Below, piece after piece: positions 52,532 to 62,005 of a DNA stretch of 64,000 bases (position 1 is its first letter; the number at the start of each line of letters is the position of its first letter). The notes beneath the pieces are model-generated. The model ran no database searches. It saw only the letters and a program-made list of their open reading frames with translations, and was not told the origin of the DNA. A program made the position numbers and the translations under genes. The stretch is from JABSSA01 sp039960995 (GTDB lineage: Bacteria; Pseudomonadota; Alphaproteobacteria; Rhodobacterales; Rhodobacteraceae). The stretch lies in the NCBI GenBank assembly GCA_039960995.1, contig JBDVKF010000080.1:1-64000 (forward strand), in the 5' to 3' direction.

Positions 52532-52952
52532 CTTAATGGCGCAATTACACGCCAAGTGCTTTCCACAACGCGCCTGGTCTGTCGCAGAATTCGAAAGCCT
52601 TTCGAACCAAAATGGTTGCATCATACAGTCGACCCCTGAAAACACAGGCTTTGTTCTGGCTCGATCTGTTCTGGACGAAGCTGAAATCCTGACGATTGCG
52701 GTCGATCCTGCGTTTCGTCGTCGCGGTCACGGGCGTCTTTTGATGCAAACCCTAAGCGATCAGCTTGTCGAATTGAGCCCGCCTTGCCCAACACTGTTCT
52801 TGGACGTCAGCGCCAACAATATTCCTGCTTATAATTTGTACATTCAATTGGGTTTTGTAGAAACCGGCAGACGCAAGGGATATTACCACGATAAGGCCGG
52901 TCAAACCGCCGACGCCGTGCTTATGAAAGCATCTTGCCCTTTGGTCAGATGA
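52521..52952 (+). CDS. rimI: Ribosomal protein S18 alanine N-acetyltransferase
   Basis: This 143-residue GNAT enzyme acetylates the N-terminal Ala of ribosomal protein S18. The acetyl-CoA motif is AVDPAFRRRGHGRLLMQTL (R-R-x-G-H-G), followed by FLDVSANNIPAYNLYIQLGFVETGRRKGYY, the family C-terminus. It is coupled to tsaB by overlap. Relatives may also act on other proteins. Confidence 0.9.
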   Translation: MTPDLMAQLHAKCFPQRAWSVAEFESLSNQNGCIIQSTPENTGFVLARSVLDEAEILTIAVDPAFRRRGHGRLLMQTLSDQLVELSPPCPTLFLDVSANNIPAYNLYIQLGFVETGRRKGYYHDKAGQTADAVLMKASCPLVR

Positions 52953-53086
52953 TCGAAACCTGATCCAAACACTTAAAAAGCGGTTGACGCTCACGGGGAC
53001 GTGCGGCCTAATCCCGTATGATCTAAATGATCTCGGGTCGTATCGAACTGCCAGAACGGCCCCAGCAACGAATTTGGGAGACACAT

Positions 53087-54085
53087 ATGACATTCATGAA
53101 GAAGCTTTTGAGCGCGACAGCCGCAATGGCGTTGAGCGCCGGGGCCGCTTTGGCCGAACCCGCCATCATTTTTGATCTTGGCGGCAAATTCGACAAAAGT
53201 TTCAACGAAGCCGCTTTTGGCGGTGCGCAGCGTTGGGCCGAGGAAACTGGCGGTACATTCCGCGAAATCGAACTGCAATCCGAAGCACAGCGTGAACAAG
53301 CATTGCGTCGCTTTGCCGAAGCGGGTGCCAACCCGATCGTCATGGCCGGCTTCGCATTTGCTGATGCATTGAGCCAAGTCGCAGTGGATTACCCAGACAC
53401 AAAGTTTGCAGTGATCGACGTAAACTGGCTTGACCTGCCAAACGTGCGCGGCATCGGCTTTGCCGAACATGAAGGATCATATCTTGTTGGTATGATGGCG
53501 GCACAAGCATCAAAATCTGGCACAGTTGGCTTTATCGGCGGAATGGACATCCCACTGATCCGCAAATTCGCCTGTGGCTATGCCCAAGGCGTCAAAGCCG
53601 TAAACGCTGACGCAACGGTTGTTGCGAACATGACCGGGACAACGCCAGCAGCATGGAATGATCCGGTAAAAGGATCAGAGCTGACAAAAGCACAAATCAG
53701 CCAAGGCGCTGATGTTGTATATGCCGCCGCTGGCGGTACAGGTGTTGGCGTTCTGCAGACTGCCGCTGACGAGGGCATTTTGTCCATCGGTGTGGACAGC
53801 AACCAAAACTATTTGCACTCAGGCAAAGTTCTGACATCCATGATGAAGCGCGTGGACAACGCTGTATTTGATGCGTTCACACAGGGCGTTGATCTGGAAA
53901 CAGGCAACTTCACCATGGGTCTGGCAAATGGCGGTGTTGGCTATGCGCTGGACGAACACAACGCAGCATTGGTGTCTGACGACATGAAATCCACAGTGGA
54001 CGGTGCTTCGTCAAAGATCGCGGATGGGTCATTGGCTGTACACGACTACACATCGGATGACAGCTGCCCAGCACTGAACTTCTAA
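53087..54085 (+). CDS. BMP-family ABC substrate-binding protein
   Basis: This 332-residue periplasmic lipid-free binding protein of the BMP/PnrA family has a signal peptide (MKKLLSATAAMALSAGAALA) and the family core AIIFDLGGKFDKSFNEAAFGG. Further motifs are GFAFADALSQVAVDYPDTKFAVID, VRGIGFAEHEGSYLVGMMAA and SIGVDSNQNYLHSGKVLTSMMK. BMP receptors usually bind purine nucleosides. It feeds the ATPase and two permeases encoded downstream. The start at 53087 is fixed by GGGAG 6-7 nt upstream and by the signal peptide; a strong terminator follows the gene. Confidence 0.9.
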   Translation: MTFMKKLLSATAAMALSAGAALAEPAIIFDLGGKFDKSFNEAAFGGAQRWAEETGGTFREIELQSEAQREQALRRFAEAGANPIVMAGFAFADALSQVAVDYPDTKFAVIDVNWLDLPNVRGIGFAEHEGSYLVGMMAAQASKSGTVGFIGGMDIPLIRKFACGYAQGVKAVNADATVVANMTGTTPAAWNDPVKGSELTKAQISQGADVVYAAAGGTGVGVLQTAADEGILSIGVDSNQNYLHSGKVLTSMMKRVDNAVFDAFTQGVDLETGNFTMGLANGGVGYALDEHNAALVSDDMKSTVDGASSKIADGSLAVHDYTSDDSCPALNF

Positions 54086-54104
54086 GCCACGTTGGCAAAT
54101 GGAC

Positions 54105-54139
54105 AAAGGCCGCGCGATCAACCTCGCGCGGCCTTTTTT
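54105..54139 (+). terminator. Rho-independent terminator after the BMP receptor gene
   Basis: The perfect stem AAAGGCCGCGCG / CGCGCGGCCTTT with an 8-nt loop is followed by three more T residues. It is 20 nt after the stop. It should limit transcription into the ATPase gene, raising receptor over transporter levels. Confidence 0.92.
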
Positions 54140-54155
54140 AGTTCTGGGCGTGGAC

Positions 54156-54185
54156 CTTGCAGGCTTGCCAATGGAAGCCTGCAAG
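54156..54185. promoter_or_regulatory. Inverted repeat in the BMP transporter leader
   Basis: CTTGCAGGCTT and AAGCCTGCAAG are perfect 11-bp arms around an 8-nt centre, starting 17 nt after the terminator. It may be an operator or an RNA hairpin in the leader of the ATPase gene. No known riboswitch fold was recognised. Confidence 0.5.
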
Positions 54186-54320
54186 TCAGCGGATTATGTG
54201 ATGTTGCACAAGAATTGCCACAACACACCAAATTCACGCAGGAAACATACGCTCGGGGCTGGGCAAACCTCAAAAGCTCTGCAAAAGTGGCTGACTAGAC
54301 AGTGAGTGGGGACTCGAAAG

Positions 54321-55874
54321 ATGGTGGCGCCAGCGATTGAACTCAGAGGCATTTCAAAAGCCTTTGGCCCAGTCCAGGCAAACAAGGACATTTCGATCTC
54401 TGTTATGCCCGGCACGATCCACGGGATTATCGGTGAAAACGGTGCCGGTAAATCTACGCTCATGTCGATTTTGTACGGATTTTATAAAGCAGATGCCGGT
54501 GAGATTTTCATCGCGGGCAACAAGACGCAAATTCCCGACAGTCAGGCCGCAATTGCGGCTGGCATTGGAATGGTTTTCCAGCATTTTAAGCTGGTCGAAA
54601 ATTTCACCGTCCTCGAGAATATTATTCTTGGTGCCGAGGACGGACAGTTGTTGCGTCCCTCGTTGACCAAGGCACGAAAGACGTTGCTTGAGCTTGCCGA
54701 AGAATACGAGCTGAATGTCGACCCTGATGCTGTTATCGAAGACATTGGCGTGGGGATGCAGCAGCGTGTTGAAATCCTAAAGGCGCTTTATCGACAGGCC
54801 GATATTCTGATTCTGGACGAACCAACGGGTGTGTTGACGCCTGCAGAAGCCGATCAGTTGTTCCGCATCCTCGAGCGCCTGAAAGAAGAAGGCAAAACGA
54901 TCATCCTAATCACGCACAAGCTGCGCGAGATTATGGATACAACAGACACCGTTAGCGTCATGCGGCGCGGTGAAATGACAGCAACTGTCAAAACCGCAGA
55001 AACCAGCCCTCCCGAGCTGGCTGAATTGATGGTCGGGCGTAAGGTGCTGTTGCGTGTTGACAAAACACCGGCACAGCCGCGCGATGTTGTTTTGGACGTG
55101 AAGGATTTGCGCGTCAGCGACGACAAAGGCGTGCAGCGTCTGAAAGGCATCGACCTTCAGGTGCGCGCGGGCGAAATTCTCGGGATCGCGGGCGTTGCGG
55201 GCAATGGTCAGTCCGAACTGCTCGAGGTGTTGGGCGGCTATATGACTGGCAAGGGCGTCGTGGAGTTGAATGGGAAACCGATTGATCTGACCGGGAAAAA
55301 CTCGGACGGGCAATCGCGCCGCGCAAACGGTATTGCCCATGTGCCCGAAGATCGCCAACGCGAAGGCTTGATCATGGATTTCACCGCGTGGGAAAACACC
55401 GCGTTTGGATATCACCGGGACGCTGCTTATAAATCCGGCATCTTGATGGACAATGCCGCCATAAAGGCCGACACCGAAGCGAAAATGGAACGTTTTGATG
55501 TGCGCCCCCCCGATCCACGGCTGGCCGCAAAGAATTTTTCAGGCGGCAATCAGCAAAAAATCGTTCTGGCACGTGAAATCGAACGCAAACCCGAATTGTT
55601 GTTGGTCGGCCAACCAACCCGCGGTGTAGATATCGGCGCAATCGAATTCATCCACCAACAGATTGTCGCCCTGCGCGATGAAGGCAAGGCCATCTTGCTT
55701 GTTTCTGTCGAGTTGGACGAGATCATGGGTTTGTCAGATCGCATCGCCGTCATGTTTGACGGCGAGATCATGGGCGAACGTCTTCCGAATGCGACGGATG
55801 AAAAAGAACTTGGGTTGTTAATGGCGGGAATAACCGACGCCGACATAGCTCATCCCATTGAAGGGGCGCAATAA
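54321..55874 (+). CDS. ABC transporter ATPase, two-domain (nucleoside/sugar type)
   Basis: This 517-residue protein has two fused ATPase domains, as in RbsA/MglA/YufO-type transporters. Domain 1 has Walker A GENGAGKST, a signature-like IGVGMQQRVEIL and Walker B LILDEPT. Domain 2 has a Lys-less Walker A (GVAGNGQSE), as usual in this family, and FSGGNQQKIVLAREI. Only the first site should hydrolyse ATP well. GTG at 54306 is an alternative start; the ATG at 54321 has GGGGA 9 nt upstream. It is 235 nt from the receptor gene, across a terminator. Confidence 0.9.
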   Translation: MVAPAIELRGISKAFGPVQANKDISISVMPGTIHGIIGENGAGKSTLMSILYGFYKADAGEIFIAGNKTQIPDSQAAIAAGIGMVFQHFKLVENFTVLENIILGAEDGQLLRPSLTKARKTLLELAEEYELNVDPDAVIEDIGVGMQQRVEILKALYRQADILILDEPTGVLTPAEADQLFRILERLKEEGKTIILITHKLREIMDTTDTVSVMRRGEMTATVKTAETSPPELAELMVGRKVLLRVDKTPAQPRDVVLDVKDLRVSDDKGVQRLKGIDLQVRAGEILGIAGVAGNGQSELLEVLGGYMTGKGVVELNGKPIDLTGKNSDGQSRRANGIAHVPEDRQREGLIMDFTAWENTAFGYHRDAAYKSGILMDNAAIKADTEAKMERFDVRPPDPRLAAKNFSGGNQQKIVLAREIERKPELLLVGQPTRGVDIGAIEFIHQQIVALRDEGKAILLVSVELDEIMGLSDRIAVMFDGEIMGERLPNATDEKELGLLMAGITDADIAHPIEGAQ

Positions 55875-55875
55875 G

Positions 55876-56970
55876 ATGCAAAAGATGCCGCAATGGGCCG
55901 AAGTCTTTCTTGTTCCGCTGATCTCTTTGTTTTTGGCCGCTGCATTATCTGCATTGGTCATTTTGGCAATTGGTGAAGACCCGGTTGAAGCTGTGAAGCT
56001 GATGGTCACCGGGTCGGTGACAACGACATACGGGTGGGGTTACACCCTGTATTACGCAACAAATTTCGTGTTCACCGGGTTGGCCGTCTCAGTCGCCTAT
56101 CATGCTGGGTTGTTCAATATCGGCGGCGAAGGTCAAGCCACACTTGGCGGTCTTGGCGTTGCCCTTGTTTGCCTGATGATCGACTGGCCACATTGGTCAT
56201 TGGCAATTATTGCGGCCATCCTTGGGTCAGCGGCCTTTGGTGCGCTATGGGCGCTTATACCCGCCTATTTACAGGCCAAACGCGGCAGCCACATCGTGAT
56301 CACGACGATCATGTTCAACTATATCGCCTCTGCGTTCCTTGTTTATGTTCTGGTCAATGTTCTGCGCCCACCAGGGGCAATGGATCCGGCATCCGCACGG
56401 TTTTCAGAAGCCGTTAAATTGCCATCGCTCCATGACATTCTGGGCGTCTTTGGTATCGAGTTTTCGAAAGCAGCGCCCGCCAATATTTCACTGATTGTCG
56501 CCATCGCCGCCTGTGTCTTGGTCTGGATTTTGATCTGGCGCACGCGTTTGGGCTACGAAATCCGAAGCCTTGGGAAATCCGAAAGCGCTGCGCGATACGC
56601 AGGCATTCCACCTGCGAAAATCATCATCATCACAATGTTGATTTCAGGCGGATTGGCGGGATGCATGGCGATCAATAACGTCATGGGCGAAGCGGAACGC
56701 CTTGTGCTGAACGCAACAGAAGGCGCTGGTTTTATCGGCATCGCGGTCGCGCTTATGGGGCGCAATCACCCTGTCGGCGTGCTGCTTGCCGCGATCCTGT
56801 TCGGGTTCCTCTATCAAGGCGGCGCAGAGCTGGCCCTATGGACGTCTATCCCGCGCGAACTGATTGTCGTGATCCAAGCGCTTGTTATCCTATTCACTGG
56901 CGCATTGGACAACTTGGTGCGGATGCCGCTTGAACGTCTCTTCCTCGCATTTGACAGAAAGCCCGGATAA
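55876..56970 (+). CDS. ABC transporter permease (BMP type)
   Basis: This 364-residue membrane protein has about ten helices and matches YufP/NupB-like permeases of the branched-chain/simple-sugar class. The central cytoplasmic loop has RTRLGYEIRSLGKSESAARYAGI, and the region GGEGQATLGGLGVALV is typical. It starts one base past the ATPase stop and overlaps the next permease by one base (TAATG), so the set is co-translated. Confidence 0.88.
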   Translation: MQKMPQWAEVFLVPLISLFLAAALSALVILAIGEDPVEAVKLMVTGSVTTTYGWGYTLYYATNFVFTGLAVSVAYHAGLFNIGGEGQATLGGLGVALVCLMIDWPHWSLAIIAAILGSAAFGALWALIPAYLQAKRGSHIVITTIMFNYIASAFLVYVLVNVLRPPGAMDPASARFSEAVKLPSLHDILGVFGIEFSKAAPANISLIVAIAACVLVWILIWRTRLGYEIRSLGKSESAARYAGIPPAKIIIITMLISGGLAGCMAINNVMGEAERLVLNATEGAGFIGIAVALMGRNHPVGVLLAAILFGFLYQGGAELALWTSIPRELIVVIQALVILFTGALDNLVRMPLERLFLAFDRKPG

Positions 56971-57938
56971 TGGATTTCGCAACACTCATCCAACTTCTCG
57001 ATTCCACGGTCCGGTCTGCCATACCGCTTTTGTTCGCATGCCTTGCGGGATTATATTCCGAACGGGCCGGGATTTTTGACATTGGCCTCGAAGGCAAGAT
57101 GTTGGCGGCCGCGATGTTCTCTGCCGCTTTCGCCGCCATCAGCGGATCTGTTTGGGTTGGATTGATGGCAGGCATCGGTGCATCGATGTTGCTAAGCCTT
57201 TTGCACGGCGTCGCGTCGATCACCTTTCGAGGCAATCAGTTGATTTCCGGCGTCGCCATTAATTTTCTAGCGGCAGGTATTACCGTTCTTGTCGCGCAGG
57301 CGTGGTTTGGTCAGGGCGGTCGGACACCCCAATTGTCTGGCGACGCACGCTTTGAACCCATCACGCTGCCTTTTGCCGACCAAGTTGCTGATGTCCCCTA
57401 TTTCGGCCCAATCTATTCGGAACTGATTTCGGGACATTCCGTATTGGTCTATGTCGGCTTCCTTGCCGTGCCCCTGACATGGTGGGTGCTGTACCGCACC
57501 CGGTTTGGGTTGCGCCTGCGGGCCGTCGGTGAAAACCCTGCAGCTGTTGATACCGCGGGTGTTTCGGTGGTCGGATTACGATACGCTGCCATTTGTATCT
57601 GCGGCGTGCTGTGCGGATTGGCTGGCGCATATCTGTCCACTGCGTTGCAAGCCGGTTTCGTCAAGGACATGTCATCGGGGCGCGGGTTTATCGCGCTGGC
57701 CGCACTTATCTTTGCGAAATGGCGGCCTTGGTATGCGTTGGGTGCAACATTGCTGTTTGGATTGTTCACCGCATTGGAAACCCGCCCTGACGTGATCGAG
57801 GCCGTGATTGGTTTCAAGGTCCAGGGTCAGCTCTTGGGCGCGTTGCCCTATATCATGACCGTGATCATCCTGGCTGGGTTCGTCGGCAAGGCCATTCCGC
57901 CGCGTGCAGGTGGGCAGCCCTACGTCAAAGAACGTTGA
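56970..57938 (+). CDS. ABC transporter permease (BMP type), second subunit
   Basis: This 322-residue membrane protein has about eight to ten helices, matching YufQ/NupC-like permeases. The N-terminal FDIGLEGKMLAAAMFSAAFA and the conserved cytoplasmic loop RTRFGLRLRAVGENPAAVDTAGVS are visible. It pairs with the preceding permease. No deaminase, nucleosidase or purine-degradation gene lies nearby, so the substrate class is inferred from family only. Confidence 0.88.
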   Translation: MDFATLIQLLDSTVRSAIPLLFACLAGLYSERAGIFDIGLEGKMLAAAMFSAAFAAISGSVWVGLMAGIGASMLLSLLHGVASITFRGNQLISGVAINFLAAGITVLVAQAWFGQGGRTPQLSGDARFEPITLPFADQVADVPYFGPIYSELISGHSVLVYVGFLAVPLTWWVLYRTRFGLRLRAVGENPAAVDTAGVSVVGLRYAAICICGVLCGLAGAYLSTALQAGFVKDMSSGRGFIALAALIFAKWRPWYALGATLLFGLFTALETRPDVIEAVIGFKVQGQLLGALPYIMTVIILAGFVGKAIPPRAGGQPYVKER

Positions 57939-58046
57939 AACCGATCGCGACTTCATACGTCCAGCTCCGCAATTCAGGTGAGTCCAATTTGCACCTGCGC
58001 ACTCTGACACCTTGATTTTGCACCTGCAGCAGGATTAGGACAGGAC

Positions 58047-58964
58047 ATGCAAATATACCTCCCTATTGCTGAGGTGTCGGTGAACGCCTTTCTTCTTCTA
58101 GGTCTTGGTGGTCTAGTTGGAATTCTGTCGGGCATGTTTGGCGTTGGTGGCGGGTTTCTTATGACGCCATTGCTGTTCTTTATTGGCATTCCCCCTGCCG
58201 TTGCTGTTGCCACCGAAGCCAACCAGATTGTGGCATCGTCATTCTCAGGTGTCCTGGCGCATCTCAGGCGAAAGACCGTTGACCTTAGGATGGGCACCGT
58301 CTTGTTGATCGGCGGGCTTTTTGGGGCTGCACTTGGTGTCGTGGTCTTTAATTATTTGAAATCCTTGGGCCAAGTCGATTTGCTTGTCCGGCTTTGCTAT
58401 GTTGTCTTTCTGGGTATCATCGGTGGACTGATGTTCATCGAAAGCCTGCGAGCTTTGCGCAAGTCCGCGAACGGCGTTTCGCTGCCGTCTCGTCGCAAAC
58501 ACGGTCTTATCCATAAGCTGCCATTCAAAATGCGGTTCCGTGTGTCGGGCCTTTATATCTCAGTCATCCCGCCTCTTTTGGTTGGATTGTGCGTTGGTAT
58601 TCTGGCCGCGATCATGGGTGTTGGTGGTGGATTTATCATGGTCCCTGCCATGATCTATTTGCTTGGCATGCCCACAAAGGTGGTTGTTGGCACGTCGCTG
58701 TTTCAGATCATCTTTGTCACGGCGTTCACCACATTGCTGCACGCCACGACAAACTTTACCGTTGATATCGTTCTGGCCGTCCTGCTGCTGGTTGGCGGCG
58801 TTATTGGTGCACAGATCGGGGCACGCATCGGTGTAAAAATGAAAGCCGAACAGCTCCGTATCCTGTTGGCACTTATGGTGTTGGCTGTGTGCGGGAAATT
58901 GGCTCTCGATCTTCTGATTATGCCGAGCGAGCTCTACTCGCTTGGCGCAGCAGGAGGTCACTGA
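58047..58964 (+). CDS. TauE/SafE (TSUP) family sulfite/anion exporter
   Basis: This 305-residue inner-membrane protein has about eight helices in two repeats, with matching motifs GILSGMFGVGGGFLMTPLLFF and GILAAIMGVGGGFIMVPAMIY. TSUP proteins move sulfite, sulfoacetate or other organic anions. A loop with SRRKHGLIHKLPFKMRFRVSG separates the halves. It overlaps the next gene by one base (TGATG). Confidence 0.87.
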   Translation: MQIYLPIAEVSVNAFLLLGLGGLVGILSGMFGVGGGFLMTPLLFFIGIPPAVAVATEANQIVASSFSGVLAHLRRKTVDLRMGTVLLIGGLFGAALGVVVFNYLKSLGQVDLLVRLCYVVFLGIIGGLMFIESLRALRKSANGVSLPSRRKHGLIHKLPFKMRFRVSGLYISVIPPLLVGLCVGILAAIMGVGGGFIMVPAMIYLLGMPTKVVVGTSLFQIIFVTAFTTLLHATTNFTVDIVLAVLLLVGGVIGAQIGARIGVKMKAEQLRILLALMVLAVCGKLALDLLIMPSELYSLGAAGGH

Positions 58965-59722
58965 TGCGCAATCTGCTTGTTTGCCTTTTGCTTCTGGTCA
59001 GTCCCGCATGGGCAGAGAGCGTTGTGCTTGGGCTGAGCCAAGACGAGGTCGCAATCACCACCAGTTTTGACGGCTCGGAAATTTTGATTTTTGGCGCGGT
59101 TAAACGCGAAGCGCCAATTCCCGAAGGTCCGCCGCTGCACGTGCTGATCACAGTCGCCAGCCCGTCCGAACCCATTACAGTGCGCCGAAAAGAAAAACGT
59201 TTCGGTATCTGGATCAATACAGAATCTGTCGAGATCGATGCCGCGCCAAGTTACTATGCTGTTGCAACAAGTGGCCCCTTTTCCGAAGTGATCAGCAATG
59301 TAGATGACCTGCGGCACAAGATTTCCATTCCGCGCGCAATTCGCTCTGTTGGAGCGCCGTCGTCGATCAATAACGCGTCAAGCTTTACCGAAGCGTTGAT
59401 CCGCATCCGGTCTAACAGTGAGCAATATCAAGTTTTGGAAAATCAGGTGGTCATTGACGACCAAACTTTGTTCCGGGCGCGCGTACGTTTGCCCGCCGCC
59501 CTGTCCGAAGGGGACTATGCCACCCGCATTTTCTTGACCCGCAACGGATCTGTTATTTCTAGCTTTGAAACCAGCATCGACGTGCGCAAAGTTGGACTTG
59601 AACGATGGCTGTATTCAATGAGCCGCGAACAATCGCTGTTATACGGCCTTATGTCACTTGCGATTGCGATTGCTGCGGGTTGGGGTGCTTCGGCTGCGTT
59701 TTCGCTGATCTTGCGCAACTAA
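58964..59722 (+). CDS. TIGR02186 family protein, exported
   Basis: This 252-residue protein has a signal peptide (MRNLLVCLLLLVSPAWA), a beta-rich extracytoplasmic domain (about 18-215) and a C-terminal membrane helix (GLMSLAIAIAAGWGASAAFSLILR). The ribosome site AGGAGG precedes it. TIGR02186 proteins are found next to TSUP exporters, as here, and are conserved in alphaproteobacteria. The role is unknown; it may help the exporter at the membrane surface. Confidence 0.85.
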   Translation: MRNLLVCLLLLVSPAWAESVVLGLSQDEVAITTSFDGSEILIFGAVKREAPIPEGPPLHVLITVASPSEPITVRRKEKRFGIWINTESVEIDAAPSYYAVATSGPFSEVISNVDDLRHKISIPRAIRSVGAPSSINNASSFTEALIRIRSNSEQYQVLENQVVIDDQTLFRARVRLPAALSEGDYATRIFLTRNGSVISSFETSIDVRKVGLERWLYSMSREQSLLYGLMSLAIAIAAGWGASAAFSLILRN

Positions 59723-59726
59723 GGCC

Positions 59727-60434
59727 TTAACCGCGCCCTACATAAGGCATTCGGTTTGCCATCACCGTCATGAACAAGACGTTTGCTTCCAATGGCAGGG
59801 ACGCCATGTGCATGACCGAACGCGCAACGTCATCAACCGCCATTGTCGGCATATCGGGAATTTGGGCTTTCATTGCGGCCACCATTTCGCTTTCTGCGTT
59901 GCCGATATCGATCTGCCCGCATGCGATGTTCAAATCACGTCCATCAAGGCTGAGTTGTCGAGTCATTCCAGTGATGGCATGTTTCGTGGTCGTATAAGTT
60001 ATCGCGTTTTCGCGTGGCACATGCGCCGATATCGAACCATTGTTGATGATGCGCCCGCCGCCCTGTTTTCGCATCTGCGCAAACGCGGCCCGCGCGCACA
60101 AAAACATGCCCGTCAAGTTTACATCAAGGGCGCGTTTCCAATCTTCAATCGGGGTTTCATCAATCGGCGCCGCTGGAACAAAGATACCAGCGTTATTGAA
60201 TAAAACGTCCAACTGCCCCGTGCGTTCCACCAACAAAGCCACGCATTTCTCGATGTCTTTTTCCTGCGTCACATCACCGGGCAAGGCCAATGCGTTTTCG
60301 TAACGATTTGCGATCTCGTCCAGTGGTTCAACCCGGCGCGCCATCAGGCCAACCGCCCACCCCGCTTGCAAAAAATGTTCAGCCGTCGCGCGCCCAATGC
60401 CCGAGCTTGCCCCTGTGATCAGAATAGTTTTCAT
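59727..60434 (-). CDS. SDR-family oxidoreductase
   Basis: This 235-residue protein has the cofactor motif TGASSGIGRA, NNAG, a Ser in NNGSISAHVPRENAITY and the catalytic Y-x3-K of YTTTK. The C-terminal segment ARSVMHMASLPLEANVLFMTVMANRMPYVGRG is like other short SDR proteins acting on simple alcohols or ketones. The substrate is unknown. It converges with the TIGR02186 gene (4 nt gap) and overlaps the helicase gene by four bases (ATGA). Confidence 0.87.
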   Translation of the reverse strand: MKTILITGASSGIGRATAEHFLQAGWAVGLMARRVEPLDEIANRYENALALPGDVTQEKDIEKCVALLVERTGQLDVLFNNAGIFVPAAPIDETPIEDWKRALDVNLTGMFLCARAAFAQMRKQGGGRIINNGSISAHVPRENAITYTTTKHAITGMTRQLSLDGRDLNIACGQIDIGNAESEMVAAMKAQIPDMPTMAVDDVARSVMHMASLPLEANVLFMTVMANRMPYVGRG

Positions 60435-61963
60435 GACTCTTCCTCTGTCTGTTCCAACGTCAGCGGCGCTTGGGCCACCGCCTTGAGATCATCCACCCGA
60501 AGTGCACCATTGGGTTTGGACAAACGTGGACGAATAACCCAATGAAGGCGTTCTTGCGCACGGGTAATCGCCACATAAGCCAATCGTTTCCACAAAGGCT
60601 GACCCGCCTCGGTGCGGCCTGCGCGAGCTGCTGCCCACAGATCCGGAGCAAACACCTGAACCGTTTCCCATTGCGACCCTTGCGCCTTGTGAATCGTAAC
60701 TGCCGCCCCGTGTAAAAACGTGGCACCCATTCGCGCAGCATAAGGAATAAAGGGTTCTTCTTCGTTCGGTTTTTCAATTTTCACAATCGATGCTGCGCTT
60801 ATCTGCGGGTCTAGCGCGCCAACGACATGAAGCTTGGAAAACCCCGGCTTTCGGCCCGGTCCAAGATAGATGACCTGCGCGCCTTTGATCAAACCGCGTG
60901 CTTCCAGATCAAGGCGTTTCTTGCGGTGCTTCAGGGGCAATTCCAATCCGTCACAAATCAACGGCTCGCCTTCTAGCAACATGTCATCAGGGGCGTCGTA
61001 CACTTGCCGGAACGCATTGATCAGTCGAATGCGCGTCGCATTGCGCCAGACCAAAACTGGGCTACGCGCCATCATGTCGACTTCAACGCGTTGCCCCCAA
61101 ACAACCCGGTCATCCTTTTGTGCCGCGTCCTGCACCATCTGTTCGAAATCTTCAAAGGACAGCGCCGGGTCCGCTAAAGCATGCGCCAAATCCAGAATAG
61201 GGTTGTCCGCTTCTTGTCGGTGAATACGGCTCAGGTGTTTGACGCGCGTTTCCGGTAAACTGTCAAACACCATCGCGCCGGATTGATTGACAGGGGCCAA
61301 CTGGGCCGGATCCCCAAACAAAAGCAATGTTGGGAAAATCTCTTTCAGATCCTGAAACTGGCGGTCATCAAGCATCGAAGATTCATCGACAAAACCGATA
61401 TCAAGCGGTTCTTCGCGTCGCTTCCACCCGGTGATAAAATCTGAACCACGCAACCCGGCCGCAGCCAAAGCACCGGGAATGGATTTATTGTTTTGGTAGA
61501 ATGCAAACGCACGATCCAATGCTTGATCTGTAAGACCTTCAACATCGGGGCGTTCGCCATTTCCGGCCAGCCATTCCGCGATACGTTCGTATTCGGGGTC
61601 ATAGACCGGCGTATATAAAATCCGATGGATCGTCGTTGCCGGAACACCGCGCAGCCGCAAAACACTGGCTGCTTTGTTCGTTGGCGCAAGAATGGCCAGC
61701 GTGCGTCGGTCTTTGCGCTTGCGGGATTCATAGTCGCCGGAAACAATGTCGACGCCCGCCCCTTCCAACGCTTTGTAAAGCTCGGCCAACAGCATTGTCT
61801 TGCCGGAACCCGCTTTGCCGGTCACAGCCATTACGCCAGTGCCTGCTTCGCGCGGGGGCATGAGTAAACTGTCGTCCAGGTTCACCCCAGACTGCGCCAG
61901 CAACTGGCTGATGTCATCATAGGTGCTGGCTTGGTCGTCAGAAAATGTAAGAGCAGTTGTCAT
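60431..61963 (-). CDS. RecD-like ATP-dependent DNA helicase
   Basis: This 510-residue superfamily 1 helicase has the Walker A motif GKAGSGKTMLL, motif II IGFVDESSMLD, and the C-terminal UvrD-like motifs AAVTIHKAQGSQW and YVAITRAQERLHW. It lacks RecBCD partners here and resembles the stand-alone RecD2-type or bacterial helicases of the exodeoxyribonuclease V alpha family. The role is probably DNA repair or replication. It overlaps the SDR gene by four bases. Confidence 0.86.
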   Translation of the reverse strand: MTTALTFSDDQASTYDDISQLLAQSGVNLDDSLLMPPREAGTGVMAVTGKAGSGKTMLLAELYKALEGAGVDIVSGDYESRKRKDRRTLAILAPTNKAASVLRLRGVPATTIHRILYTPVYDPEYERIAEWLAGNGERPDVEGLTDQALDRAFAFYQNNKSIPGALAAAGLRGSDFITGWKRREEPLDIGFVDESSMLDDRQFQDLKEIFPTLLLFGDPAQLAPVNQSGAMVFDSLPETRVKHLSRIHRQEADNPILDLAHALADPALSFEDFEQMVQDAAQKDDRVVWGQRVEVDMMARSPVLVWRNATRIRLINAFRQVYDAPDDMLLEGEPLICDGLELPLKHRKKRLDLEARGLIKGAQVIYLGPGRKPGFSKLHVVGALDPQISAASIVKIEKPNEEEPFIPYAARMGATFLHGAAVTIHKAQGSQWETVQVFAPDLWAAARAGRTEAGQPLWKRLAYVAITRAQERLHWVIRPRLSKPNGALRVDDLKAVAQAPLTLEQTEEES

Positions 61964-62005
61964 GCGCGGGACCCTATAGCCGGGTCCCGGCAGGGGCCAG
62001 AGCGA

